Notes: generated from the sequence alone by a model not told the origin. 64,000 nucleotides of DNA from Streptomyces sp. MNU76 (GCF_020982545.1 NZ_JAJKLK010000008.1:407529-471528), one strand, 5' to 3'; positions 8,940 to 17,980 are shown, counted from the first letter of the stretch. Program-made: numbers and translations.

Positions 8940-10241
8940 ATGTCAATGCCGAAAGGATCGAACACCGCGGTTCCGACGACCGCGCTGCGCGTGGAACTGG
9001 GCTGGCGCTCCGGACCGGGCGTGCCCGACGCGGACGCCTCGGCGCTGTTGCTCGTCGGCGGGAAGGTGCGCTCGGACGCCGACTTCGTCTTCTACAACCA
9101 GCCCGCGCACTCCTCCGGCGCGGTCCGGCACGAGGGCAAGCGCGACGCCGGGGGGCAGGTGACCGACGCGCTCCTCGTCGACCTCGCGCGCGTGGAGCCC
9201 GCCATCGAGACCGTGGTGCTGGTCGCCTCGGCGGACGGCGGCACCTTCGGACAGGTACCCGGACTGCACATCCGCGTGCTCGACGAGCGGGCGGGCACCG
9301 AGGTGGCCCGCTACGACAGCGCGGACGCCGGCGTCGAAACCGCTTTCGTCCTCGGGGAGTTCTACCGTCGCCAGGGCGCCTGGAAGTTCCGCGCCGTCGG
9401 CCAGGGCTACAGCACCGGGCTCGAAGGCCTCGCCACCGACTACGGCATCACGGTGGACGAGCCCCAGCAGGCGGCGGCACCGACGCCCACGCCCGTCCCG
9501 GTCGCCCCGCCCGCGCCCGTCGCTCCGTCGCCCCTCCGTCACCGTGCCGCCGCCAGTGACGACCGCCCGCCCGCCCCCGCCCGCCCGTGGCGCCCGGCCC
9601 CGGTCCGTCTGGCCAAGGTGACGCTCACCAAGGAAGCCCCGGCGGTCTCCCTGACCAAACAGGGCGGCACATCCGGCGCCATGCGCGTGAACCTCAACTG
9701 GGAGGTGCGCAAGCAGTTCAAGGGATGGGGCAGCAAACTGGGCCGGGCCGTCGCCATGCACGCGGACCTCGACCTCGACCTGTGCGCCCTGTTCGAACTC
9801 TCCGACGGCAGCAAGGGCGTCGTCCAGGCACTCGGCAACGCCTTCGGCTCCCTGCACCAGCCGCCCTTCATCCACCTCGACGGCGACGACCGCACCGGTG
9901 CCGTCAGCAGCGGCGAGAACCTCACCGTCAACCTCGACCACAAGCAGTACTTCCGGCGCATCCTCATCTTCGTCACCATCTACGAGGGCGCCCGCTCCTT
10001 CGCCGACCTGCACGCCACGGTCACCCTCCAGCCGCAGCACGGCGCACCCATCGACTTCTCGCTCGACGAGTGCACGGTCCCCTCCACCGTCTGCGCCCTC
10101 GCCCTCATCACCAACCAGGGCGGCGACCTCATCGTCCAGCGCGAGGCCCGCTACCTCGTCCCCGAGCGTGGGGTGAGCCCGCAGCGCACGGTCGACTACG
10201 CCTACGGGTGGGGCATGAACTGGACACCCGGCCGGAAGTAG
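8940..10241 (+). CDS. TerD-family protein with two TerD-like domains
   Basis: About 433 aa. The start is ATG 8940 (MSMPKGSNTAVPTT), preceded by GGGGG at good spacing; ATG 8928 is in frame but has no box. The first TerD domain covers residues ~1-175 (VELGWRSGPGVPDADASALL, DFVFYNQPAHSSG, GEFYRRQGAWKFRAVGQGY). A proline-rich linker follows, and then a second, TerA-like domain from ~230 (LTKEAPAVSLTK, MRVNLNWEVRKQ, DLDLDLCALFEL, GENLTVNLD). TerD domains bind Ca2+ and belong to stress/tellurite-type membrane-associated complexes. The cytosolic protein stands alone here without TerC or TerB. Confidence 0.88.
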   Translation: MSMPKGSNTAVPTTALRVELGWRSGPGVPDADASALLLVGGKVRSDADFVFYNQPAHSSGAVRHEGKRDAGGQVTDALLVDLARVEPAIETVVLVASADGGTFGQVPGLHIRVLDERAGTEVARYDSADAGVETAFVLGEFYRRQGAWKFRAVGQGYSTGLEGLATDYGITVDEPQQAAAPTPTPVPVAPPAPVAPSPLRHRAAASDDRPPAPARPWRPAPVRLAKVTLTKEAPAVSLTKQGGTSGAMRVNLNWEVRKQFKGWGSKLGRAVAMHADLDLDLCALFELSDGSKGVVQALGNAFGSLHQPPFIHLDGDDRTGAVSSGENLTVNLDHKQYFRRILIFVTIYEGARSFADLHATVTLQPQHGAPIDFSLDECTVPSTVCALALITNQGGDLIVQREARYLVPERGVSPQRTVDYAYGWGMNWTPGRK

Positions 10242-10260
10242 CCGTCCGCATGTGAGGAAA

Positions 10261-10297
10261 GGGTTCCGCACACGAGGCAGGTTCCGGTGCGGACCCC
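10261..10297. terminator. Bidirectional hairpin between convergent genes
   Basis: TCCGCAC (10265-10271) pairs with GTGCGGA (10287-10293), with further GG/CC pairs beyond one mismatch. It sits between the stop of the TerD gene and the stop of the convergent glycosyltransferase gene. Confidence 0.6.
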
Positions 10298-10304
10298 TAA
10301 CCCT

Positions 10305-11498
10305 CTAACCCTCCTCCGGCACCGGGTCCGGGCGCGCGTAGGTGCGGCCCTTCCAGGCCGCGCCGCGCCCCCGGTGGTGCCGCACCGCCGAGTCGACCGT
10401 CATCAGCAGATACAGGAACGCGGTGAACGGCAGCAGGAGAGCGAGCCCCGGCGGCTGTCCGTAATGGCGGAGCATCGGTACGTACGTCACCGTCATCACC
10501 AGCCAGGCGAGCCCGCCGGGCAGCGCCGTCGCCGGGTCCGCCGTCACCAGGCCCGTCACGAGCGCGACCGGCGGGACGAGATAGACCAGGGCCAGGCCGA
10601 GGACCGTGCCCGTGAGCAGCAGCGGACTGTGCAGCAGCTGGGCGTAGGCGCTGCGCGCCACCATGTGCCACAGGTCGCGCAGCCGTGGGTAGGGCCGCAC
10701 GCTCTCCACGCGCTCCGCCAGCCCGAGCCAGATGTGGCCGCCGCTCCTCTTGACCGCGGCGGCCAGCGCCACGTCGTCGATGACGGACTGCCGGATCGCG
10801 TCCGGGATCCGCGCCCGCTCGGCGGCCTCGGCGCTCAGCAGCACACAGCCGCCCGCCGCTGCAGCCGTCCGCGAGCCCCGTACGGCGATCCGCCGGAACG
10901 GATAGAGCTGGGCGAAGAAGTACACGAAGGCGGGCACGACGAGCCTCTCCCACACGCTCTCGGTGCGCAGCCGGGCCATCTGGGAGACCAGGTCGAACCC
11001 GCCGGTCCGGGCAGCCGCCACCAGCGCGCGCAGGCTGTCCGGGCGATGCGCGATGTCCGCGTCCGTCAGCAGCAGGAACTCGGGTTCCCGCGCGCGTGCC
11101 AGCGTGATGCCGTGGCGTACGGCCCAGAGCTTGCCCGTCCAGCCCGCGGGCGGCTCCCCGGGCGAGGACACGGTCAGCGGCAGGCCGCCGAACCGGCGGG
11201 ACAGCTCACGGGCCAGCTCGCCGGTGCCGTCCGAACTGCCGTCGTCGACCAGAAAGACCTTGGCCCGCCCCGGATAGTCCTGGCCCAGCAGCGACGGCAG
11301 GCTCTCGGGCAGGACGGCGGCCTCGTCACGAGCGGGGACGACGACACAGACCCCCGGCCATTCGCCGGGGTCCCGGCGGGGTGGCAGGCGCACATCCGTG
11401 CGCCAGAAGAAACCCTGGCCGAGCAGCAGCCACAGCCAGGCGGCGAGTGATCCGACGGCGGTCCACGCGATGGCGCTCACGCCCGCAGTCTGCCCCAC
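10305..11498 (-). CDS. HpnB-like family 2 glycosyltransferase
   Basis: About 397 aa. An N-terminal membrane anchor (WTAVGSLAAWLWLLLGQGFF) precedes a GT2 domain: VCVVVPARDEAAVLPESL, nucleotide-binding VFLVDDGSSDGT, metal-binding LLLTDADIAHRP, and acceptor-site VIDDVALAAAVK. Two or three C-terminal helices follow. It resembles hopene-associated HpnB/CrtQ-type transferases that glycosylate lipids, but there is no hopanoid or carotenoid gene nearby, so the acceptor is uncertain. The start is GTG 11498, with GTG 11480 as an alternative. Confidence 0.82.
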   Translation of the reverse strand: MGQTAGVSAIAWTAVGSLAAWLWLLLGQGFFWRTDVRLPPRRDPGEWPGVCVVVPARDEAAVLPESLPSLLGQDYPGRAKVFLVDDGSSDGTGELARELSRRFGGLPLTVSSPGEPPAGWTGKLWAVRHGITLARAREPEFLLLTDADIAHRPDSLRALVAAARTGGFDLVSQMARLRTESVWERLVVPAFVYFFAQLYPFRRIAVRGSRTAAAAGGCVLLSAEAAERARIPDAIRQSVIDDVALAAAVKRSGGHIWLGLAERVESVRPYPRLRDLWHMVARSAYAQLLHSPLLLTGTVLGLALVYLVPPVALVTGLVTADPATALPGGLAWLVMTVTYVPMLRHYGQPPGLALLLPFTAFLYLLMTVDSAVRHHRGRGAAWKGRTYARPDPVPEEG

Positions 11499-11537
11499 GG
11501 CAGCGGCCGTACCGAGGCCATCGTCTATCGTGGCCGG

Positions 11538-12344
11538 GTGAAGATCGCGCTCATGGACTCCGGTATCGGTCTGCTGCCCGCCGCCGCGGCGGTACGGCGG
11601 CTACGGCCCGACGCGGACCTCGTGATCTCCTCCGACCCCGACGGCATGCCCTGGGGCCCGCGCACCCCCCAGGACCTGACCGAGCGCGCCCTCGCCGTCG
11701 CCGAGGCGGCCGCCGCCCATCGGCCCGACGCGCTGATCGTCGGCTGCAACACCGCCTCCGTGCACGCCCTGCCCGCCCTGCGCGCCCTCCTCGAACCCGG
11801 TCTGCCGGTGATCGGCACCGTCCCGGCGATCAAGCCGGCCGCGTCCGGCGGCGGCCCCTTCACCATCTGGGCGACACCCGCCACCACCGGCAGTCCCTAC
11901 CAGCGCGGCCTCATCGAGGAGTTCGCCGACGGCGTCCCGGTCACCGAGGTGCCCTGCTGGGGACTGGCCGAAGCGGTGGAGCACGCCGACGACGCGGCGA
12001 TCGACGCCGCCATCGCCGCGGCGGCCGCGCTGACGCCCACCGATGTGACGACCGTCGTCCTGGGCTGCACCCACTACGAGCTGGTCGCCGAACGCATCCG
12101 CGCGGCCGTCCAGCAGCCCGGCCTGCCGCCCCTCGTCCTGCACGGCTCCGCCGGCGCCGTGGCCGCGCAGACGCTGCGCCGCATCGGTGAACTGCCCAAG
12201 CCCGAGGCCGACTGGACCGGGTCGACGCTGACCGTCATCCTCAGCGGCCGCGAGGGCTCGCTGCCCGCCCCCGCACTGGCCTACGCGGAGGGCCGGCTCC
12301 TCGGGACCGCCGGTGCGGCGACGGCCGTCATCGCCGAGCGGTAA
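11538..12344 (+). CDS. Glutamate/aspartate racemase family protein
   Basis: 268 aa, GTG start at 11538 (V/M-KIALMDSGIGLLPAAAAVRR). It has the pseudosymmetric racemase fold with two catalytic cysteines, in LIVGCNTASV (~74) and VVLGCTHYEL (~180). The N-terminal DSGIG replaces the usual DSGVGG of MurI. Glutamate racemase makes D-glutamate for peptidoglycan, but this protein is divergent at several otherwise fixed positions (SDPDGMPWGPRT instead of the classical DxxxxPYG segment). It may be a paralogue with another substrate rather than the housekeeping MurI. Confidence 0.8.
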   Translation: MKIALMDSGIGLLPAAAAVRRLRPDADLVISSDPDGMPWGPRTPQDLTERALAVAEAAAAHRPDALIVGCNTASVHALPALRALLEPGLPVIGTVPAIKPAASGGGPFTIWATPATTGSPYQRGLIEEFADGVPVTEVPCWGLAEAVEHADDAAIDAAIAAAAALTPTDVTTVVLGCTHYELVAERIRAAVQQPGLPPLVLHGSAGAVAAQTLRRIGELPKPEADWTGSTLTVILSGREGSLPAPALAYAEGRLLGTAGAATAVIAER

Positions 12345-12394
12345 CGCTGCGCGACCAGGTGCCCGCGCAGCGGAACCTGAGTAGTCTCAAAGCC

Positions 12395-12952
12395 ATGAGG
12401 GACCACCCCCACGGCGAGCCGGGCACCCCCGCGGGCCCGCACCCCGAGGTATGGACCGGCCGCGCGACCAACCGCGGCCAGTGGCTGCTGGCACTCGGCG
12501 GCGCCGCCTGCATGGCACTGGGCATCGAACTCGCGGTCGACTCCGCGTGGGCGTCCGGTGTCGCCCCGCTCGTCATGTCCGTCGTCGGCTGCATCGCGGC
12601 CGGGCTGCTCGTCCTCTTCGGCACGCTCGCGTTCGTGCACGTCTCCGTGAAGGTCGACCAGGACTGCCTGGAGGTCCGCTGCGGCCACATCGGTGTGCCG
12701 CGCCGTCGCATCCCCCTGTCCCAGGTCGCCGACGCCGCCTTCGCCCCCTGCGTCACGCCCCACCAGTGGGGTGGCTGGGGCTACCGCTGGCGGCCCGAGA
12801 AGGGCACCGCCGTCGTCGTACGACGTGGCGAGGCCGTGGTGCTGAGCCTCTGGGACGGCCACACGTTCACGATCACCGTGGACAACGCGGAGACGGCCGT
12901 GGACGTCATCCGCGCCCGGCTCACCCCCAAGGCGACCGACGCCCCGCACTGA
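12395..12952 (+). CDS. Small membrane protein with two helices and a PH-like domain
   Basis: About 185 aa, start ATG 12395 (MRDHPHGEPG). Residues ~30-85 hold two hydrophobic helices (ALGGAACMALGIELAV; SVVGCIAAGLLVLFGTLAFV). The rest (VSVKVDQDCLEVRCGHIGVP to TITVDNAETAVDVIRARL) looks like the bacterial PH-like fold that often follows such helix pairs. It includes GYRWRPEKGTAVVVRRGEAV, a pattern common in Streptomyces conserved membrane proteins. Function unknown. It follows the racemase gene by 50 bp. Confidence 0.75.
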   Translation: MRDHPHGEPGTPAGPHPEVWTGRATNRGQWLLALGGAACMALGIELAVDSAWASGVAPLVMSVVGCIAAGLLVLFGTLAFVHVSVKVDQDCLEVRCGHIGVPRRRIPLSQVADAAFAPCVTPHQWGGWGYRWRPEKGTAVVVRRGEAVVLSLWDGHTFTITVDNAETAVDVIRARLTPKATDAPH

Positions 12953-12962
12953 CTCCCTCTCC

Positions 12963-12981
12963 CTCCGCCGGTCGCGCGGAG
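12963..12981 (+). terminator. Short hairpin after membrane-protein gene
   Basis: CTCCGC pairs with GCGGAG around a 7-nt loop, 10 nt past the stop. It lies in the gap between convergent genes. Confidence 0.4.
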
Positions 12982-13029
12982 TCTGTCGTGCGTGGCGTCG
13001 CGAGGCTGGCGGGAAGGTGACGACAGCCC

Positions 13030-14103
13030 CTAGCGGTCGCCGAGGCGTTCGTCGAGGTCCGGCGTCCCCGCAGTCTCCCCTTCCGGCAGTGGCCGCGCCG
13101 TCGCCATGCCCGCGAGCAGGCCCGCACCCGCGGTCACCGTGGCGAAGCTCAGCGCGTTGCCCACGGCGGCGATCGCGGCCACCGCCGTCAGGGCAGCGCC
13201 CGCGGTGAGCACCACCGGCGTGGGGCGCGGGGTCCGCCACAGGACGTACAGAACCCAGCCGAACACGGCGGCGAGCAGCGCCACACCGAAGAGTCCCTGC
13301 TCGGCGGCCAGCTGCAGGGGCGCCGAATGGGGCCGGTCGTCGGCCGACAGAGACTCGGCGACCGTCGGGCTGAGCTCCCCGAAGCGGCCCGGTCCCGCGC
13401 CGAGCAGCGCGTCGTCGTGGACCAGGACGAGCGCGTCGTGCCACAGCAGGATCCGGTGCGGCGTGAGCTGGCCCTCCAGCAAGTCGGTCAGCCCGGCCGG
13501 CAGGGCGTTCTCGGCGACGGCCCAGACCGTCGCCGTCACCAGGGCCGTGGCGAGGGCGAGTCCCACGAGCCCCGGGCCCCGACGCATCCGGGCGGCCGCG
13601 AGCGAACACAGCAGCACCCCGGCGCACGCGGCGAAACCGGTGGTGGAGCCGAGCACCGCAGCGGTCACGGCGATCCCGCAGGCCAGCAGCCGCAGCGTCA
13701 GCCTCAGAGCGGGCGAACGGGCCGCCCAGGCGGCACAGCAGGCGGCACCCGCCGCCAGGACCAGCAGAGCGGCGGTCGCCCCGGTGTGCCCGAGCGGTGA
13801 GACCAGCGGCGAGCCCGTCATGGTGTGCGGGTCGGTGACCGCCAGACCGATACCGGCCAGCGCGGCCGCGGACGGTGCCACCACCGGCAGCAGGGCCCCG
13901 CAGATCCGGCCCGCCGCATAACCGGCCGCCACGGCGAGCACCGCCAGCAGCACACCCTCCGGACGGCCGCCCCGCGCCGCCGCGGTGATCAAGGACCAGG
14001 CGGCGCACGCCCCGAGCAGCAGCACACCCGTGACGTCGGAGACGTTCCGTCTCTCGTGCGAGGCCGACGCTCCTGCCGCGGCCTCCGTCCCCGTGGACCC
14101 CAA
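13030..14103 (-). CDS. O-antigen-ligase-like (Wzy_C) polytopic membrane protein
   Basis: About 357 aa with around ten transmembrane helices. The diagnostic part is the long loop near residue 230: ILLWHDALVLVHDDALLGAG, then PGRFGELSP, and HSAPLQLAAEQGLFGVALL. This matches the GxGxGxF...HNxxLQxxxExGxxG signature of O-antigen ligase/polymerase proteins. Such enzymes transfer or polymerise undecaprenyl-linked glycans outside the membrane. The gene has no glycan operon around it, so the substrate is unknown. A start inside the drawn frame (for example at the VSDVTGVLLLG region) is possible. Confidence 0.75.
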   Translation of the reverse strand: MGSTGTEAAAGASASHERRNVSDVTGVLLLGACAAWSLITAAARGGRPEGVLLAVLAVAAGYAAGRICGALLPVVAPSAAALAGIGLAVTDPHTMTGSPLVSPLGHTGATAALLVLAAGAACCAAWAARSPALRLTLRLLACGIAVTAAVLGSTTGFAACAGVLLCSLAAARMRRGPGLVGLALATALVTATVWAVAENALPAGLTDLLEGQLTPHRILLWHDALVLVHDDALLGAGPGRFGELSPTVAESLSADDRPHSAPLQLAAEQGLFGVALLAAVFGWVLYVLWRTPRPTPVVLTAGAALTAVAAIAAVGNALSFATVTAGAGLLAGMATARPLPEGETAGTPDLDERLGDR

Positions 14104-14307
14104 CGTGTCGCCCCCCGACTGTGCAGGGCCTCGACCGCCCGGACCACATCCGGCCGCACGTCAGAGGCTCGCGCACACCGTAACGGGTGATGCGCCGGTT
14201 TGTGGACGAGTTATGCAGGAACGATGCGGCTGCGGGCGACAAATGCCGCACCCGGGACGTGCGGGCCGCGCTGTCGGCGCCGGGGTGACGCGCCGTACAC
14301 TCCCCGA

Positions 14308-15924
14308 GTGACCGTCACCGCCACTCCCGTAGACGAGCCGGAGCAGCTCGAACCCCAGGCCGCGCCCGTCTCCCGGGTGCCCCGATGGGTCGGCAGGCTC
14401 CTTCCGGCCGTCGTCGCGGCCCTCTCCGGGGTGCTGCTCTACGTCAGCTTCCCGCCCCGCACCCTGTGGTGGCTCGCCCTGCCGGCCTTCGCCGGCTTCG
14501 GCTGGGTGCTGCGCGGACGCGGCTGGAAGGCGGGCCTCGGTCTCGGCTACCTGTTCGGTCTCGGATTCCTGCTGCCGTTGCTGGTGTGGACCGGCGTGGA
14601 GGTCGGCCCCGGCCCGTGGCTCGCGCTCGTCGCCATCGAGGCGGTGTTCGTGGCGCTCGTCGGCGCGGGCGTCGCCGTCGTCTCGAAGCTGCCCGGCTCG
14701 CCCGTGTGGGCCGCCGCCCTGTGGATCGCCGGTGAGGCGGCACGCGCGCGTGCCCCGTTCAACGGATTCCCCTGGGGCAAGATCGCCTTCGGCCAGGCCG
14801 ACGGTGTCTTCCTGCCGCTGGCCGCGCTCGGCGGCACTCCTGTCCTGGGCTTCGCGGTCGTCCTGTGCGGGTTCGGCCTCTACGAGGTGGTGCGCCTGGT
14901 CGTGGAGAACCGGCGCACCGGCGAGGCCGTACGCCGGGGCACCGCGGCGGTGGCGGCGCTCTCCGTGGCCGTACCCCTGGTGGGCGCCTTCGCCTCCCGC
15001 GCGCTGGTGAGCGACGAGGCGGAGGACGGGACCGCGACCGTCGCGGTCATCCAGGGCAACGTCCCGCGCCTGGGGCTCGACTTCAACGCCCAGCGACGGG
15101 CCGTGCTCGACTACCACGCCCGGGAGACCGAGCGGCTGGCCGCCGAGGTCAAGGCCGGCAAGGTCGCCCGGCCCGACTTCGTGCTCTGGCCGGAGAACTC
15201 CTCCGACATCGACCCCTTCGCCAACGCCGACGCCCGCGCGGTGATCGACGGGGCGGCCACCGCCATCGGCGCCCCGATCTCCGTCGGCGGGGTCGTGGAG
15301 CGGGACGGCAAGCTCTACAACGAACAGATCCTGTGGGACCCCGAGAAGGGTCCCGTCGACACCTACGACAAGCGGCAGATCCAGCCGTTCGGCGAGTATC
15401 TGCCGCTGCGGTCGCTGGTCGGCGCCATCAACAGCGAGTGGACGTCCATGGTCCGCCAGGACTTCAGCCGGGGCACGAAGCCCGGCGTGTTCGCCATGGA
15501 CGGTACCGAGGTCGGTCTCGTGACCTGTTACGAGGCGGCCTTCGACTGGGCCGTGCGCTCCGAGGTCACCGACGGCGCGCAGCTGATCTCGGTGCCGAGC
15601 AACAACGCCACCTTCGGCCGCAGCGAGATGACCTACCAGCAGCTCGCCATGTCCCGGGTCCGCGCCGTCGAGCACAGCCGCACCGTCACCGTCCCGGTGA
15701 CCAGCGGAGTCAGCGCGATCATCATGCCGGACGGGCGGATCACGCAGAGGACGGGCATGTTCGTCCCGGACTCCCTGGTGCAGAAGGTCCCGCTGCGGTC
15801 CTCGCAGACGCCCGCCACCCGGGTCGGCATCGCGCCCGAGATGCTTCTGGTGCTGGTCGCGGCGGGTGGACTCGGCTGGGCGATCGGGGCCGGTGTGCGC
15901 GGGAGGCGCGCCGGTGGCGTGTAG
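14308..15924 (+). CDS. lnt: Apolipoprotein N-acyltransferase
   Basis: 538 aa, GTG start at 14308 (V/M-TVTATPVDEPEQ). About six N-terminal helices (LLPAVVAALSGVLLYVSFPP, GLGYLFGLGFLLPLLVWTGV and others) precede a nitrilase-fold periplasmic domain. The catalytic triad is visible: Glu in FVLWPENSSDIDPF, Lys in YDKRQIQPFGEYLPLR, Cys in LVTCYEAAFDW. A last helix closes the protein. It N-acylates the terminal cysteine of lipoproteins after Lgt and LspA. Actinomycetes keep Lnt although they are Gram-positive. No Ppm1-type mannosyltransferase gene is fused or adjacent. Confidence 0.95.
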   Translation: MTVTATPVDEPEQLEPQAAPVSRVPRWVGRLLPAVVAALSGVLLYVSFPPRTLWWLALPAFAGFGWVLRGRGWKAGLGLGYLFGLGFLLPLLVWTGVEVGPGPWLALVAIEAVFVALVGAGVAVVSKLPGSPVWAAALWIAGEAARARAPFNGFPWGKIAFGQADGVFLPLAALGGTPVLGFAVVLCGFGLYEVVRLVVENRRTGEAVRRGTAAVAALSVAVPLVGAFASRALVSDEAEDGTATVAVIQGNVPRLGLDFNAQRRAVLDYHARETERLAAEVKAGKVARPDFVLWPENSSDIDPFANADARAVIDGAATAIGAPISVGGVVERDGKLYNEQILWDPEKGPVDTYDKRQIQPFGEYLPLRSLVGAINSEWTSMVRQDFSRGTKPGVFAMDGTEVGLVTCYEAAFDWAVRSEVTDGAQLISVPSNNATFGRSEMTYQQLAMSRVRAVEHSRTVTVPVTSGVSAIIMPDGRITQRTGMFVPDSLVQKVPLRSSQTPATRVGIAPEMLLVLVAAGGLGWAIGAGVRGRRAGGV

Positions 15925-15991
15925 CCGTACGCCTCGCGTGCGCGTACCGGAACGGCGGGGGTGAGGGGACCGGCCCGTTAGGGTCGGCTCC

Positions 15992-16468
15992 ATGGCTACC
16001 CCTGACTTCATCCGCACACTCCGTGCTTCCGCCGGCAACCAGCTCCTCTGGCTCCCCGGAGTCACCGCCCTGGTCTTCGACGACGAGGGCAGAGTGCTGC
16101 TGGGCCGCCGGTCCGACACCGGCAGGTGGGCGCTGATCGGCGGCATCCCGGACCCGGGGGAGCAGCCGGCGGCCTGTGCCGTGCGGGAGGTCCACGAGGA
16201 GACGGCGGTGCAGTGTGTGGCCGAACGGGTCGTGCTCGTACAGGCGTTGGAACCGGTGCGGTACGACAACGGGGACGTCTGCCAGTACATGGACATCACG
16301 TTCTCCTGCCGTGCCGTGGGCGGGGAGGCACGGGTCAACGACGACGAGTCCCTGGACGTCGGCTGGTTCTCGCTGGACGCCCTGCCGCCGGATCTGTGCG
16401 AGTTCGCGTTGTTCCGCATCAAGCAGGCCATGTCCGACACAGCCACGTGGTTCGACCCCACGGTCTGA
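15992..16468 (+). CDS. Nudix hydrolase
   Basis: 158 aa, start ATG 15992. The Nudix box is complete: GGIPDPGEQPAACAVREVHE followed by ETAV (G-x5-E-x7-REVxEE). The N-terminal segment NQLLWLPGVTALVFDDEGRV and the ending RIKQAMSDTATWFDP recall the Streptomyces ADP-ribose/NTP pyrophosphatase-like subgroup. Cytosolic; substrate not determinable from sequence. It is followed by a strong hairpin. Confidence 0.92.
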   Translation: MATPDFIRTLRASAGNQLLWLPGVTALVFDDEGRVLLGRRSDTGRWALIGGIPDPGEQPAACAVREVHEETAVQCVAERVVLVQALEPVRYDNGDVCQYMDITFSCRAVGGEARVNDDESLDVGWFSLDALPPDLCEFALFRIKQAMSDTATWFDPTV

Positions 16469-16498
16469 GACCGCGCGCGGGACGGCGGGGCCCGGTCC

Positions 16499-16519
16499 GT
16501 GCGCGTGGTGCACGCGCAC
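16499..16519 (+). terminator. Terminator hairpin after Nudix gene
   Basis: GTGCGCGT (16499-16506) pairs perfectly with ACGCGCAC (16512-16519) around GGTGC, 30 nt past the stop. Confidence 0.65.
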
Positions 16520-16652
16520 GCCGCGCGGGCGTGCGCGCGGGCACCGGCCCCGACGGCTCCTCCCTTCGGTGGCGTTGACGTGGCCGAACGACGCGGCCTA
16601 CGGTTCCCGGAACGTTCCGGCACGCGGGGTGGAGCCCTGAGATGAGCCATCC

Positions 16653-17156
16653 CCCGCGGACGTCGTGACCGTCGCCAAGGCGATGGGCGACGGGCAGCCG
16701 CTGGGCGCGGTGATCACCCGGCGCGAGAGAGCCGAGACCTACCGCAGCCAGGGGTACTTCTTCTCGTCCGCCGACGGCAGCCCGGTCGGCTCGGTGGTCG
16801 GCCTCGCCGTCCTCGACGCCCTGCGGGACGAGACCCTCCAGACCAACGCCCGGGACGTGGGCGGCCATCTGAAGGACCGGCTCCAGCGACTCGCCCACCG
16901 TCACGAGCTGATCGGCGCGGTGCACGGCTCCGGCCTCTGTCTCGGCGTCGAGTTCGTGCGCGACCGTACGACGCCGGAGCCGGCCACCGAGGAGACGGCC
17001 GCGATCTGCGAGCGGCTGCGCGAACTCGACGTGATCATGCCGCCGACATCCGACCGGTAGTGCGTGCTGAAGATCAAGCCACCGCTGTGTCTGACACGGG
17101 AGGACGCGGACGGCTTCGTCGCCGCCCTGGACGACGCTTTGACGTACGGCTGGTGA
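16653..17156 (+). pseudogene. Class-III aminotransferase, C-terminal fragment with internal stop
   Basis: Homology begins abruptly at ~16653 with ADVVTVAKAMGDGQPLGAVI, which contains the PLP lysine region of class-III (ornithine/acetylornithine-type) aminotransferases. It continues through GYFFSSADGSPVGSVVGLAV and GAVHGSGLCLGVEFVRD to RELDVIMPPTSDR, where an in-frame TAG at 17058 interrupts. Beyond it the same frame resumes with CVLKIKPPLCLTREDADGF and ends at the normal family terminus. CAG to TAG (Gln to stop) would explain the nonsense codon. The first ~250 residues are absent. A true, genetically decayed pseudogene. Confidence 0.85.
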
Positions 17157-17440
17157 CCCGTGCTGCCGTCCGGGGCACCCGCAGCTGCGTCCCGTACACC
17201 AGCATCCGCAGGAACTGGCTCGTGAGCAGGGCCAGGACGGTCGCGCAGAGCCAGCCGACCGCCAGTGCCGGGACGGTCGCGCGGGTGAGCGGTCCGGGCA
17301 ACAGGCGCAACGCCCACCAGACCACCGCGAGCAACAGGACGTCGACGGCGCGGTGGAGCAGCCGGCCACCGAGTGGTGCCCCCGCGGGCCCCGCCCAGGC
17401 GCCCAGCAGCAGCCACCTGCGCGGGTTCAGCCATCGACGC
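17157..17440 (-). pseudogene. Membrane-protein fragment
   Basis: The leftward frame codes a coherent hydrophobic stretch: WLLLGAWAGPAGAPLGGRLL, VDVLLLAVVWWALRLLPG, ALAVGWLCATVLALLTSQF, LRMLVYGTQLRVP. That is about three transmembrane helices without a credible start codon. The frame then runs into sequence antisense to the aminotransferase relic, with a stop only at 17074. It looks like the surviving piece of a larger polytopic protein. Family not recognised. Confidence 0.35.
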
Positions 17441-17910
17441 GGACGAAGACCGGCTTGAGGTGGTTCTCGGGGAGCGCGTCGGGGAGCTGCTCCCAGTCGA
17501 GGACGTGGGAGACGACGCGCGCCGGGTCGACCTTCCGGGAACCGGCGAGGGCGAGGGCGTCGGGGATGTGGACGCGGACGTTGTCCCGTGCGACGCGCAG
17601 GGTGAGCCCGCTGAGGTACATGTCGAGCAGGGGCAGTTCGCCGGGCCGGAAGTGGTTGCCCGAGGACTCGCAGACGCCCTCAGGGGCGAGGGACCTGACG
17701 GCGAGGGCGAGTTGGTCGACCCGGCCGGTGGCCTCGACGGCGAGGTCGAATCCGTGCGGGACGGGTTCGACGGCCTCGGCGGTACGGGCGCCGAAGCCCT
17801 CGGCGAGCTGCCGGTGCGCGGGGTCGGGATCGACGTACAGCACGTCGGAGGCGCCGAGCGCGCGGGCGATGTCGCACACGTACAGGCCGATGCTGTGGAA
17901 GGGGACGTTC
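17427..17910 (-). pseudogene. Zinc-type alcohol dehydrogenase, N-terminally truncated
   Basis: Only the Rossmann and C-terminal half remains: SIGLYVCDIARALGASDVLY, VDPDPAHRQLAEGFGA, GFDLAVEATGRVDQLALAV, PENHLKPVFVRVDG and a stop at 17427. The GroES-like zinc-binding half (about 150 residues with the catalytic Cys/His/Glu) is missing. The break lies just inside the promoter side, next to the divergent TetR gene. That regulator probably controlled this dehydrogenase before it was lost. Confidence 0.7.
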
Positions 17911-17933
17911 TGGCTGAATCGTGCCGCGCGGTA

Positions 17934-17943
17934 AGGTGCACCT
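17934..17943. promoter_or_regulatory. Perfect 10-bp palindrome AGGTGCACCT
   Basis: It lies 4 bp from the longer inverted repeat in the tetR/adh intergenic space. It is a candidate second half of the operator or a core promoter element. Confidence 0.35.
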
Positions 17944-17946
17944 AAG

Positions 17947-17960
17947 TGGACCGTCGTCCA
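17947..17960. promoter_or_regulatory. Probable TetR operator TGGAC-N4-GTCCA
   Basis: Perfect 5-bp arms around CGTC, 20 bp upstream of the tetR start and facing the truncated dehydrogenase gene. Position and symmetry fit autoregulation by the adjacent TetR protein. Confidence 0.55.
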
Positions 17961-17980
17961 TGAAGGTGAGGGGATGGTGA

